A stretch of DNA of 64,000 nt from Plantago ovata. Its lineage: Eukaryota > Streptophyta > Magnoliopsida > Lamiales > Plantaginaceae. Position 1 is the stretch's first letter, and each line of letters starts with the position of its first letter. The notes under the pieces were generated by a model. The model was not told where the DNA came from and ran no database searches. It was given only the letters and a program-made list of their open reading frames with translations. Location of the stretch: contig CM051456.1 in assembly GCA_028274465.1 (NCBI GenBank), forward strand, positions 102,275,348-102,339,347, written 5' to 3'. Shown piece by piece: positions 34,391-46,631 of this stretch. A program made the position numbers and the translations under genes.

Positions 34391-35975
34391 GTGGTATCGG
34401 AGCGAGGTTAATTGATTACGTATATTACGTATATAATGGGATAGTTTGTAATATGTGGATGCAATTGATTATAAGATGAATGCCGATTTTCAAAAGTTTG
34501 TTTTTTATATAAATTTGATGATATTTTTCAAAAAAAAAAAAAAAAAAATTACAATATATATTTTTTGACCGGCCGCTTGCGCACGCAAGCGCGCCGGCGG
34601 CGCCTGCGTGCCGCAGGCGCACGGGCGCCCTGCGGGCAACGCAGGTGCCCGGGCGCCGGCGCCTAGCACCCGCGCGCGTCCGGTACCACCCCCGCGTGCC
34701 GCGGGCGCCGGCCGCACCCGGGGCCTGCGGCACCGGAGGGCGGGACTAGGTCCCGTCCCACGTTTAATAAAAAAAGAAAATTATATTATATTTTCGGGTT
34801 GGACCCAAAATAGAATTTTGAATTTTTGAGGATGAATTTTATATTTGAATTAAGATGATTTAATTGTAATGGTTTTAAACTAAGGCTTAAGTTTAATTAG
34901 TATAAAGTTAAAGGGCTATTGTAATTATTCATTTATTGTTTATTGCAAATTAGTCCTTCTACTTTTGAAATTTTAGATTTAACACCTCTAAGGGTTTTTT
35001 TACAATTACAATAAAGTCCTTCGGTTTTCGAAAATTGCTACTTGGTCAATAGAATTTTCGAGTGTTCAATCTAGTCCAAATTTCAATTATTTCATAGAGA
35101 TTATAAGTTGGGATTTAATTTTCATAATGAAATTATGAAGTCATTTGTCATCCACATATTGCTACTACTTGTTTCATATGCTCAATATGCTATTGTTTGA
35201 CAATGCATTTTAAATACCATGTTTTAACATTCCGTTCGACCGAGCTATGCATGCGAGGGTAGGCGGCGCCCTCTTATATGTCGGACCACATATTTATGTA
35301 TGGAGGTAGGCGGCACCCATTATGTGCTTGACCGCGTTTAGAACTAATGGATAGGCGGCATCCTTACGTGTAGACCGTTCATGCATGATGGGTAGGGGCG
35401 CCCTTATTTGTTTGTAGATGACTGATAACAACCCTCAAGCTACAAGCCCCAACCAATATAAGTACGGAATATGTATATATATAATATATGTATTTCTGAG
35501 ATGCTTTCCATAGGGTGCTTTAATTTTGAACTTTCATTGCGTTTTCTTGTATTGGCGACCTCGTCTACAGACTCGCAGTAATCGTCAAATTAGAGTAAGC
35601 CTATTGTTATGACTTACTGCATATTGTATCTAGCGACCTCGATAGGTGCAATATGTAGGGCATCGGGTTAAATTAGATTTAACACCAAGAGTTGCGTGAC
35701 GCAATTGGATAGTCTTACTAGTCCTACCGGTCATATTATGCTATGCGACCAGCCCCGTTGGAGTATATAATATGGATTTGGATCTTGGCCACTACGGTAA
35801 CTTGTTGGACATTACCCGTATGTTTGTTGTGGGGGCAAGCATATGTGAAAATAGTGGGAGCTAAACAGCTAAAGGACCTTGTTGTTTAGTTATGTTGACT
35901 GTGTATTTAGAAATGATATTTCAATAGTTGATTTATTTTTTTCGTTCTATATTATTTCTCCTTAGGATATTAGAT
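34391..35975 (+). other. Copia leader, copy 2 (indel-rich)
   Basis: Same content as 26427-28038, about 27 bp shorter through many single-base losses, including a degraded GC block (34570-34740) and hairpin repeats (35250-35410). The losses stop abruptly near 35900, where coding identity becomes almost perfect. That pattern suggests unpolished sequence beside the gap. Confidence 0.6.
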
Positions 35976-38900
35976 ATGGCGATACCGTCCTCCGAGCTTG
36001 TTGCCAACTTGGAGTTGCAAAAGCTAACAGGACCAAACTACGTGGATTGGATCCATGAGGTACGAAAGGTGCTATGGTACAATGAGGTTGAGTACGTCTT
36101 GGACGAACCTATCCCTCCACCTCCCACTGAATTCACTACGACAACCTATGATTGCTATTATGAATTGGAAGTGGAAAGGGCCGAGTTTGTAAAGAACTTG
36201 TTGCTGAATGCTATGTCTGACAATATGGTTGGACCATGTCGAGACAAGGAACCATATGAGATTGTAAAATATCTCTCCTCATTCTTGGATGCTCCAAGGA
36301 TGTGTGAAGGGTTCGAAGCTATCAAGATCATGCTTATCAAAAGGCTTGAGACAGAAGAGCTGTCGCCTGAACAAGGTAAGTCATTGATTGACTTTCTCTT
36401 ACAACTTGTTGCATATGGCTTGGAGCTAGAAGCTAAGGCTTCCATTATCTTGATCGTGCAAAGATTGTTGCAATCTATTCACAATCCCAATGTTGGGGTA
36501 GCAACAGAGTTGATTGTTGAGAGACCCGTTGCCAACAAATTCCCAAGGGTCAATCGTAGACCCAAAAGGAAGAGGGGTGGCAAGAATGGGCGCTATCGTA
36601 GGATGGCTGAATTTCGACTTAGGATCGAGATTTGTCTCTATTGCAAACTCAAGGGCCACTGGAAGAAAGATTGCCCTAAGCTTAGGGCAGATCAGGCGAA
36701 GAAGTCATCAGCTTCTGGCTCAGGTATGTTTGTTATTGAAATGAACATGACTACTTTTGACTCCAATGGTTGGGTATTAGATACAGCCTGTGGCTCACAC
36801 ATTTGTAATAATGTGCAGGGGCTAATTGATCACAGGCTAGTCAAGCGAGGTGAAATCGACTTGCATGTTGGGAACGGCAATCCAGTTGAAGCCAAACGCG
36901 TTGGACGCAGCAAGATAGATTTACCTTCGGGACAATGTTTAGAACTTGATAATGTTTATTTTGTTCCATCCATTGTCAGAAATATTATTTCCATTCCATT
37001 GTTAGACAATATGGGTTTTTTCTTTCGATTTGCGAATAATACTTGTTATTTTTCATTAAATGATCAGTATTATGGAAAGGCTCGCTTGGTGAATGGTTTA
37101 TATATTTTGCAAAGTAGTCTACCTTTATTTCAAATACATAACAAACAACCGTCTTCAAGTAAGAAGAATAATCCATCTTATCTATGGCATTGTAGGCTAT
37201 GCCATATCAATGAAACACGGATTCAAAGACTAAGGAAGTTGGACTACTTAGAACCATTTGATTTCGAATCATATGGTACATGTGAATCTTGTGTGAAGGG
37301 TAAGATGACGAACAAACCTTTTGTTGGACAAGGTGTTCGTGCCACTCGCTGCTTAGAGCTCATACATACCGCTGTATGTGGACCGTTTAAAGTCCATGCG
37401 CGTGGGGGTTATCCTTACTTCGTTACCTTTACTGACGATTTCTCAAGGTATGGATATATCTTTCTTATGAAGAATAAATCCGAGACCTTTGGGAAATTCA
37501 AGGAGTTTAGGAATGAGGTCGAGAATGAATTGAACCTAAGGATAGTCACTCTTCGATCGGATCGAGGAGGTGAATACCTTAGTGAAGAATTTATCGATTA
37601 CTTGAAGGAAAATGGGATTCAGTCGCAATGGACTCCTCCTGGAACACCACAGTTAAACGGTGTGTCTGAGAGGAGGAATCGAACCCTGTTAGACATGGTA
37701 AGATCAATGATTGGATTCTCGACTCTTCCAAAGTATCTGTGGGGATATGCACTGCAAACTGCAATCTACATTCTGAACCGTGTACCATCTAAATCAGTGG
37801 AGAAAACTCCTTATGAGTTATGGAAGGGAAAGAAGCCTTCATTAGGCTATCTTAGACCTTGGGGCTGTCCTGCGATAGTCAAGCTGATGCTCACTGATAA
37901 GTTAGATGCCAAGGGTGTCAAAGTATATTTCATAGGCTATCCTCGTCAGACGAGAGGCTATGAATTCTATCATGCTGAAGATCACAAGGTGATCGTGTCT
38001 AGAAACGTGAAGTTTTTAGAAGCTGAATACCTCGAAGAAGAGAGGTTAGATGATATGATAGAACTTGAAGAAATTCAAGACTTTGACACGCGCGAACATG
38101 AGGTCTTTAAATCTTCTGATTTGGACTCAAGTTCAGTGGGAGCTTTCGAAGCAGACAAGGGTGATGATATGACACTTGCTAGGCATGTCATAGTCAGTGG
38201 GAGTCCTGTGATTAGATCAACAGTTGAAACCACACCTGTAGAACCCGTTGTCAACCAACCTGTGCAACAAGTTGCACAAGAGCAGCCTCCCGCAAGGGAA
38301 CAGGGTCGCGCCCAACGACCAGCTGCATCAGTACCCACTGATAATGTTCGTGTTACACGAAGCCAGAAAAGAAAAGCACCAGAACAAGTCGAGCTCCGTA
38401 GGTCGAAGAGGATCCTTAGAGGACCTCAGAAGCAAAGCCTTATGATAGAAGACATCAGTGAACTTGATGTCGGTTTATCAGATCGGGAAGATCCCGAGAC
38501 CTACAAAGAGGCAATAATTGATATTGACTCACACAAATGACAAGAGGCCATGGAATTAGAAATGGATTCAATGTACCAGAACCAAGTTCGGAACTTGGTA
38601 GACTTGCCCCAAGGGGTTAGACCAATTGGGTGCAAATGGGTCTTTAAACGAAAGACAGATGCCGATGGCAAGGTACAGACGCACAAAGCTAGGCTTGTGG
38701 CAAAAGGCTACACGCAAAGGTATGGCATCGATTACGATGAAACCTTTTCACCAGTAGCAAAATTGAAGTCCATTCGAATTCTACTTGTGATAGCTGCCTA
38801 CTATGATTATGAAATCTGGCAGATGGATGTAAAGACAGCCTTCCTCAATGGCAACCTTGAGGAAGAGGTCTATATGGTACAGCCAGAAGGTTTTATTAGT

Positions 38901-40067
38901 AAAACCAGGCCAACTGCTGTATGCAAATTACAAAGATCCATCTATGGGCTAAAGCAAGCGTCAAGGAGCTGGAATATCCACTTTGATGAAGCTGTCAAAT
39001 CGTTTGACTTCATCAGAAGCAAGGAAGATCCCTGTGTCTATGCGAGACACAGCGACAAAGGAGTTGTTTTCATGATCATTTATGTAGATGACATTTTGAT
39101 CATGGGAAACAATGTCTCTATGCTAGAAGAGACTAAAGTTTGGTTATCAAGTACCTTCTCGATGAAGGACTTGGGTGAAGCGAACTACATCCTAGGGATC
39201 AAGATCTTTAGAGATAGATCCAAGAGGATGTTGGGAATGACACAGTCCACCTACATCGACAAAATACTGAAGCGTTATAAGATGGACGACTCAAAGAGAG
39301 GCTTTCTCCCAGCTAGGCATGGGATTGTCTTATCAGTTAAGGATGGTCCTAAAACTGATGAAGAAAGAAATGCAATGAGTCGTGTACCCTATGCTTCGGC
39401 AGTAGGGTCTATAATGTATGCAATGAATTGCACAAGGCCCGATGTGGCATATGCGCTTAGTGTCACTTGTCGACACCAACAGAATCCAGGAGTACCTCAC
39501 TGGACTGCTGTGAAGAACATTCTTAAGTACCTTAGACAGACTAAAGAGATGTTCTTGGTGTTTGGTGGAGAACCAGAATTGAAGATGTCTGGGTATGTCG
39601 ACGCTGGATTTGAATCAGATCCTGATGACTTTAAGTCACAGACAGGATACGTATTCAAATTGAACGGAGGAGCTGTCTGTTGGAAGAGTTCTAAGCAAGC
39701 CACGGTTGCTGACTCATCCACAGAGGCCGAGTACATTGCTGCATCAGAAGCATCGAAAGAAGCTGTCTGGATTTCAGAGTTCTTGAAGGAATTGAGGGTT
39801 GTTCCTGCTCCCAGTCCAATAACGATTTATTTTGACAATACGGGCGCCGTCGCTCAAGCTAGGGAGCCTAGATCTACAAACAAGAACAAACATGTACTTA
39901 GAAAATATCACGTTATACGTGAGATTATAGATAAAGGAGAAGTTAGTATAGAACGTGTCTCAACCGCGGACAACGTGGCAGATCCTTTCACCAAGGTCTT
40001 ATCAGTGGAAGTCCACTTAAGACATTATGCTAATCTGGGCATTAGGCATAAAGGTGACTGGCTCTAG
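35976..40067 (+). pseudogene. Copia gag-pol, copy 2 (single in-frame TGA)
   Basis: One continuous frame of 1364 codons interrupted only by TGA at 38538-38540, between the integrase C-terminal linker and the reverse transcriptase. Domains as in copy 1, and here the RT active-site box FMIIYVDDILI is intact. RNase H has IYFDNTG where copy 1 has IYCDNTG. Relatives have a sense codon (usually Trp) at the TGA position, in the K-x-QEAMELEMDSM context. Because both copies carry the same TGA, it predates the duplication or was present in the source element. The polypurine tract follows at 40070-40081. Called pseudogene because of the stop; readthrough cannot be excluded. Confidence 0.88.
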
Positions 40068-40081
40068 TCCAAGTGGGAGAT

Positions 40082-42172
40082 TGATAATGTATATGTCCGA
40101 GAGACAGTCCTTACTAAGGGCATGGTGCCCTTGTAGAGGACATATATGTACTATTACACATGTCAACGTAATATAATATATGTTTGTTTCATTTTACTGT
40201 TGAGTATCGCTTTCATATTTATATTACACCAGGCTGCAGCATGTCATATCTATATTGCTGTCTGTATTGATACTGAACATGTCCCCTCGAATAGATGACC
40301 AATCACACAGTTAGTGGGAGCTATGTGAGTTATCATCTATCCCAAACTCTCCCTAGTCGTGGTACATCTCGGATGTGGGGGTCTGAATGAACCTGACAAG
40401 ACTAGTATGCATGGAGGTTATACTTGTTGGAGCAAGTGTGAGCCGATCCCACGGCCACGGAACGGATTGTTGGACAATCAAGGAACGTTCCCATAACTGC
40501 GCATAGTTGTTCGAAGAAGCTTTGTCGAACAATGGAAGTACCCACCGGACAATCCCATCGATGTATACTCTACACTGACGTGTCTATGGGAACCGGTGAG
40601 TTATCGAAGTGATGCCATTCGTCCTTTGTACTTACAGGACTTTATCATCACATTTGTTGCTCCATATCCTTGGTGGACCCGTCGATGTCAGCTCTGAATA
40701 AGAAGTTGACCTAAGACACGATCCAGGATTATGGCTAAATACAAATGGGGGGTGATAAGTGATTCTGTGAAGGATTCATCTCTCAAGTGTAGCACAGGAG
40801 AGCACTGCTTGTAGTCTACATAGTTGTGTTGGTAAAGTCACTGGCCAGTGCAAATGATATATTATGATGGTCATAAGTATATCTTAACCAAGCAACTCCC
40901 TGAGACGCCCGTGGATGTATTATTGGGATAGACACTTCATCGATCCTAGATACATTCGAGCAAGTCAGACGAAGGGACGTTACCATCGCCGCGTTGAGCG
41001 CAACAGGCTTCGCAACGAAAGGGTTAGCTTTGAGAAACCTCTCAAACGTCCTCACGTATTAATATTGCAAATGGAACCGTCTAGGAATTCCATGTTGCCT
41101 AGTCTAGGACTTGCTTAATACGGTGAGGCCCTATGGGTCACACTATGCGGTGATTCAGCCTATCAGGATATCCTTGAAGATGGAATCGCAATTAATTTGG
41201 AATTAATGGTGATTGATGGATTATAATTGATTTGGAATTAATTATAATAATTGGTGGCTCAATTAATGATTTGGAATTATTAATTGAATTGGCTAAGTAA
41301 TTGTATTTTATGTAAATACAATTAAAGATTATATTTTGGAAATATAATGGAGGTTTGATTGTAAAGGATATGTTAATTTAGAATTAACATATGCAGTTGG
41401 GCAAAAATCTACTTGGAGTTTGGATTGCCTTAGAAATATATGTGGGTCCCAAAAGTGGGACCCACGTCCCGTAGGACAGGCGCGCGCGCGCGTGGCAGAA
41501 TAGGGGAAGGAGTTCGACTCCTTCCTCTATTAGAAGTCCAAGGGATAAGTTAGATTTTCCTGATTGAGTTTTGATTTGATTGGGAATGAATCTAGACTTG
41601 ATATTGGTTTCCTTGTGCGATAAGAATTAGATTCTTATTCCTTTACGAAGTCTAATTGCTTATGCTTTAGGCTTCTATAGACTACTATATATAGTAGACT
41701 ATTGGAGAGAGTTTTACATACGATTTGATGTGTGATTTTGATACACAGTTATTCTACCCAGTTTTCTTAGAGAAAATAAAAACTCTCCCCTCCTCCCTTA
41801 GCCTCACGCGCGCGCACACCGCCACCGGAGGGAATTGCCGCCCCGTCTTCTTGGTCACATAAAGAATATCCTAGCATTCTTTCGATAGGATGTTCATCCG
41901 TGGATACCAAGGTTGAGGTTCTAGGAGCTGGAAACTAACTCTTATTGTCTTGCAGATATACAGAGTATTGTAGATATCTTCGACTTCGACGAAGGAGAAG
42001 ATACACCGGATTATTACGAAGACTTGGAAGCTGCTTTGGAAGTAAGGTTAGTCTTCTAATTGACGTGTTTATATATATACGACATATGCATAATCAATTA
42101 ACCAGTATGTTAAGAAATTTTTTAAAATTCCGCTGCGTACCCTAGGGGTAACTCTGACCATATTTTCTTACA
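40082..42172 (+). repeat. Copia LTR 3
   Basis: 2091 bp, TGATAATG...TTACA, closely similar to LTR 1, followed directly by the GAAAT target duplication and the resumed LINE frame. Confidence 0.93.
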
Positions 42173-43905
42173 GAAATGGCTTGTAGAGGGTGAAAGAAAT
42201 ACAAAATTCTTCCATTAGTCTACGATGATAAGGAGAAGAAGAAACAAGATTGTGGCTCTTAAAATTGCAGATGCATGGGTTAGAGAAGAGTCAGTGTTGC
42301 AGACACATGCAGTTGAATATTTTAAGGGATTGTTTTATGGTAATAATGATGGAGCAGGCAGCTCCAACGGTAGACTGCCAATTTCCATATTTCAGGCAGT
42401 AATTTAATTCAACAGGAAGACTTGGTAAAGCTTACCAGGATAGTCGACATGAAGGAGCTGAAAACAGTTTCCTGGACAACTAACGGATATAAAGCTCTGG
42501 GGCCTGATGGGTTACAAGCCATCTTTTATCAAAAAGGATGGACATGGGTCTCGCAATCTCTATTGAATTTCCTGCAGGAGACATTCAGAATAAGGAAGTT
42601 TGATGTAGTCTATGTGCCGCACATTTGTGCCTTATTCCTAAGGTACCAACGCCTACTTTAATCTCAGAATTTCGTCCTATTTCACTTTGTAATGTAATTT
42701 ACAAGTTTATTACAAAGTGTATCACAATGAGGTTAAAAGATATAATGCCATCTCTTAATGCTCCCACGCAATCGAACTTTATTAAAGGAAGAAGCACACG
42801 AGATAACATTTTTTATACTTCAAGAGCTTTTGCATTCTTTGAGGGCAAAAAAGAAGAATAAATTCGGTTGTATGGTGATGAAGCTGGATCTTGAAAAGGC
42901 TTCCGATAAAGTCAATTTGGATTTCTTGGAAGAAACATTGATGCACTTTAAGTTTCCGACAGACTTAGTGGAATTGATAATGTTCTGTGTAAGACATGCC
43001 TCTACAAAGATTCTTTGGAATGGCGAACCTTTGGATGCATTCGAATATTTTTTGTGGCCTAAGACAAGGGGACCCCCTCCCCCCTATCTTTTTGTGCTCT
43101 GTGTTGAAAGACTTGCTTATTTGATTTTAGAAGAAGTGGAGAGAAAGAAATGGAGCCCAATCATTCCTTGTCGAAATAGTCCAGCTTTATCTCATTTATT
43201 CTTTGTTGACGACTTGATATTGATGGGCAAAGCAACTTTGTCGACTGCAAATACAATCAGAAGGACTTTGGACCGTTTCTGTATGGCTTGTGGCTTGTGG
43301 TTTAAACCTAAACCCCTCAAAGTCAAAAGTTCTCTTTTCAAAAGCTGGAGGTGCATCTTTGAAAAGATCAATAAGTGATATCCTTGGATTTGGGCAGACT
43401 GTTAATCTGGGCAAATATTTAGGGGTACATATGGTACATGGAAGAGCAGATAGAGGCAGATTCTCAGAAACTTTTGATCGCATTTTAGCAAAAATGAGTG
43501 GATGGAAGAGTAAGTTTTTATCTTTGGCGGGGAGAAGTACTCTTATCCAGTCTGTAGCTAGTGCCATACCTATCTATTCTATGCAATCTGAATGGTTGCC
43601 GGAGTCAGTTTGCGATAGATTAGATAAGCTGAACAGAAACTTTCTATGGTCTAGTGATCCAGACTAGAAAAGGCTACATCTTGTGGGCTGGAAAAAAGTA
43701 ACAACATCCAAAAAAGAAGGGGCCTAGGCATCAGGGAGGCTCGAATGAGCAATGAAGCGCTCCTCTCCAAGGTTGCCTGGAAAGTGTTGCAAAATGAGGA
43801 GACAATGTGGCAAAAACTTGTGCAAGCTAAGTACTTAAAAGGCAAAAAACTGACTGAGTATGTGGTAAAGCCTTATGACAGTCCTGAGTTGAGGTAGAGG
43901 GGCTG
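42173..43905 (+). pseudogene. LINE ORF2 reverse transcriptase part
   Basis: Resumes WLVEGERNTKFF after the copia array. Landmarks: GPDGLQAIFYQK, FRPISLCNVIYKFI, LDLEKASDKVN, SHLFFVDDLILMG (the catalytic Y/FxDD box, here FVDD), LNLNPSKSKVLFS, KYLGVHM and GWKSKFLSLAGR. Several frame changes (near 42415, 42620, 42860, 43300, 43665) and stops break it. The Pro-rich stretch GPPPPY replaces the usual GDPLSPYLF motif after a small indel. The zinc-binding RT C-terminal domain is missing: sequence stops near 43905 and jumps to RNase H. Confidence 0.85.
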
Positions 43906-43917
43906 CTAGTTAGGCTG

Positions 43918-44213
43918 CAATTTGCTTGGGAAAGGAGATACCCAAGAATTCAAGTGGAGATCGACTCCCAGCGGCTAGTAAAGATGGTGGAAGGAGTTGT
44001 CGATGAGGAGGATGAAGAATTGAAAAGCAAGGTGCACATGTGTAGAGAGTATATGCATAAGCCTTGGGAGATAGAATTGAGATGGGTTCACAGGTCTACA
44101 AATATAGATGCATATCGTTTGGCTAGACTAGAGAGCAGTGAGTTGGGAGATGGAGTTCTTTTTGAATTACCTCCACCAGCAATTGTACAGTTTTTAAATT
44201 TTGACAGAGTCTA
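43918..44213 (+). pseudogene. LINE RNase H C-terminal remnant
   Basis: Frame with VEIDSQRLVKM...EIELRWVHRSTNIDAYRLARLE ends at 44211-44213. It matches the end of the RVT_3-type RNase H domain found at the 3' end of many plant L1 ORF2 proteins, where WVxRxxNxxADxLA is conserved. Here Ala-Asp is replaced by Asp-Ala. The N-terminal half of the domain is absent. An A-rich tail follows within 45 bp. Confidence 0.65.
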
Positions 44214-44554
44214 AGGACCGATATCTTTATTTTACCAAAAACAAAATAAAATTAATTGCTTATGTTTGGAATTGTTGCGCTTAGAATATTTGTATTAAAG
44301 CTTCGAATTATACCAATGTTTATCTTATTATTTGTCATTCAGTTTGTTTATAATATTTATTTCGTAGTTTCGTTATGACTCAATGCGCCAATCCGCCCGC
44401 ATCCGTCCTGCTTAATTAGTCACCCGATCCGCCGCAGGTAGGAGAAAATTCCACCCGCCGCAGGTAATGAATTTTCTTATCCGCCATATGTGGGTTAGTT
44501 AGAATTTTGGTAAATAACCGTCCGCAACCACCCGCGTACAAGCCTAATATCAAC

Positions 44555-45113
44555 TTTCTTGTTTTAAAATTAAACGTAAATAATAAAAAAAAAAACAGAT
44601 GAGTAATCCATTAATTGTACTATAGAGAATTAATTTATGGATTTAGGTAAGATTAGAGGTGGTAAACAGGTCATTCGAATCGTATTTTGATTGTTTGGAT
44701 CAGATGGTTTTGAATGAGTGATTTTATTTCGGATTACTTCGGATCGATTTTGAATGTGTTCGGATTTTGGGCCTTGAACGTGTACTACGCTATATCTCAC
44801 TTGAAATTGAAAGGGAATAAGGGTATATATGCATGTGTAGACCACCATTCTCCTTGATATGATGAATTTTTGGTGATACCAAAAGAAAAACCGTGAGTAC
44901 TTAGGTCCAAATCGGATAATATCATACCATCGAGATTGCTTGGTTAACCAGGAATAATGTCTCGGTCAATTGGGCCAGGTCGTTACAGATCAGATTCGGG
45001 TGTTGTTCGAATTATTCATTTGAAACATTCTGGATCGGATTTGGTTGGATTGGGTCACTTCGGGTTAAGGGAATAAAAGAAAAGATAACTCAATTCGATA
45101 ATTAGTTTTATAA
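44555..45113. other. Intergenic, diverged repeat DNA
   Basis: No gene. AT-rich with an A run at ~44586. 44650-45070 carries repeated GATCGGATTTGG/TTCGAAT motifs of the kind seen in degraded MITEs. No termini identified. Confidence 0.35.
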
Positions 45114-45189
45114 ACTCAAAGTTGTTGCATATCAATTTCTTAAGGGTAAAGTACTCTCATCTCATCCACATCTCCAACAACCTCCTCAA

Positions 45190-45585
45190 AACGTGATGAC
45201 CAATGTGCTTGTAAGCTACTTTATTTCCAACACAATGTGATTACTAAGCTATGTGTTTGTCAACACTTAGATTATTTGCATGTCCAACACTTGGGTTATT
45301 CGCATGTCCAACACTTGGGTGGTTGAGGTGTTACTAATCTATGTGCTTTGCCGCGAAGGGATGATGAAGGTGGTTGTAAGCTATATGCTTGTCAACACCA
45401 TGATGATCAAGGTGCTTCTAAGCTTCTTAATGGTCTACACAAGGATGATTAAGGTGCTTGTAAGCTTTTTGCTCATAAAAACCAGGATGACTAAGGTGTT
45501 TGTATGCTACTTTCCTTTAAACACCGAGATGACAAAGGCATTTGCAAGCTATTGGCTTATAATTTGGATGGCTGAATCAAAAGAG
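45190..45585 (+). repeat. 42-bp in-frame tandem repeats in left LTR
   Basis: Units of 42 bp with the core ATGATTAAGGTGCTTGTAAG. Five consecutive units (45362-45571) stay open and would encode a 14-residue hydrophobic repeat (such as RMIKVLVSFLLIKT). The frame runs 45280-45642. The same array is in the other LTR at 48400-48790 and is open there too. It lies antisense to the element. Absence of stops in a 42-bp repeat may be chance. Confidence 0.6.
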
Positions 45586-46617
45586 GGGAAAAGAGGATTT
45601 CATATTCAAGTCATTCTTCGAGAGGGAAATGTCAAAATCTGAGAAAGAGTAGCGACAACATAAGGCTGAATTATTAAAGAAAGGCTGTGAAAATCTCGGG
45701 TGTTACACTCCACCCACCTTTAAAAAACTTCCGTCCTCGAAACTTCAATTATGATGATTCCAAATTATACAATGAGGAAAGATATCAAGCTCTATGAATG
45801 TCAATCAGGTGTGACGTATTTTCAATGTCCCAAATCTCAAACTAAATTCTCAAAGGTCCATAACTAAGCAAAACATTCGCAATACCTTCTTTTGACAATG
45901 AAATGGCAACATGCATCGCGGGTACTAACTTAGGTCAAGATATACTAGAGAGAATTCCAACGACCACTATCAAATCTTAAGATTCAATAACTATACGAAC
46001 GAACTTACCAAAATGCTTATATACTAAATTTTCGTACAGAGTATCATACTTTCAAACCAAGGCAGCTACTGAAGGGGTACACTTATTGCTAAGGTCAAAC
46101 ATATATTACTCAATCATTTATTGCTCGTTGCTAAATTATCCTCCGAATGTAACTAACCTAGCGAATAAGGCAAAATGTATGCTAAAAGTGACCAAATGAA
46201 TGCACATGAAAGAAATTTGAATAGCAAGGGGAGTATATCAAACTTTAGTATCAAATATTATTAAAAAAAAATGAAATTTTAAAGTGTTCTATCAAATAGT
46301 GAACAATCTTTTCACCTCAGTTAACACGAATCACATAACAGTCGGCCGCCTGATAGTAATTTATGCTAACCTTGGTTAAATAAATACATACCACATGGAA
46401 AAAACAAACATGGAAGAATCACAATCAAACAAAATTTTGGAAACAAGAGATTTTGCGTCAATACTTCAAATATGCTAGTATAGGAGCGTACGTAAAGGGT
46501 AAAAATTTTAGTGAACATGAAACAAAATTAAGGGACCTATGTTCAGCAATTCTCACACACTCATACCCCCAAGTCTGAAAATCCTATCCTGGCAGTAGCC
46601 TTGGCATGAAAGCCAAA

Positions 46618-46629
46618 GCTCTGATACCA
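46618..46629 (-). other. Primer binding site of the minus-strand LTR element
   Basis: GCTCTGATACCA is the complement of TGGTATCAGAGC, two bases from the LTR that starts at 46632. This fixes the orientation of the element. Confidence 0.88.
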
Positions 46630-46631
46630 TA

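Larger units (their letters stand above)
24336..42172 (+). mobile_element. Ty1/copia array LTR-int-LTR-int-LTR
   Basis: Three LTRs and two nearly identical internal regions in one orientation, bounded once by a 5-bp target duplication GAAAT (24331-24335 and 42173-42177) inside LINE ORF2. Outer LTRs start TGATA and end TTACA. One insertion followed by unequal recombination, or an assembly duplication, would give this structure; a 100-N gap sits in the middle LTR. Gag-pol order is gag, protease, integrase, reverse transcriptase, RNase H, as in copia. Confidence 0.92.
22600..44255 (+). mobile_element. L1-type LINE with RNase H, disrupted by copia array
   Basis: Pieces appear in LINE order: ORF1 C-terminal part (22755-23564), endonuclease (23634-24335), [copia 24336-42172], reverse transcriptase (42173-43905), RNase H end (43918-44213) and an A-rich tail (AAAAACAAAATAAAA, ~44238-44253). 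The 5' boundary is approximate; I could not fix a target duplication. Multiple stops, frame changes and two internal deletions (in the endonuclease, and between RT and RNase H) mark it as dead. Confidence 0.8.
22161..44546. mobile_element. Non-autonomous hAT element, split by nested insertions
   Basis: The left end TAGGCATGTACAAAA (22161) and right end CGCGTACAAGCCTA (to 44546) are inverted repeats. They are flanked by a perfect 8-bp duplication ATATCAAC (22153-22160 and 44547-44554), the hAT hallmark. The hAT DNA itself is only ~700-800 bp: 22161 to ~22600 and ~44256-44546. Both arms carry GC-rich motifs of the CGGGTGG / ACCCGCC type, including a 27-bp tandem duplication at ~22276-22330. All else is the LINE and the copia array. 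No transposase. Confidence 0.8.
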
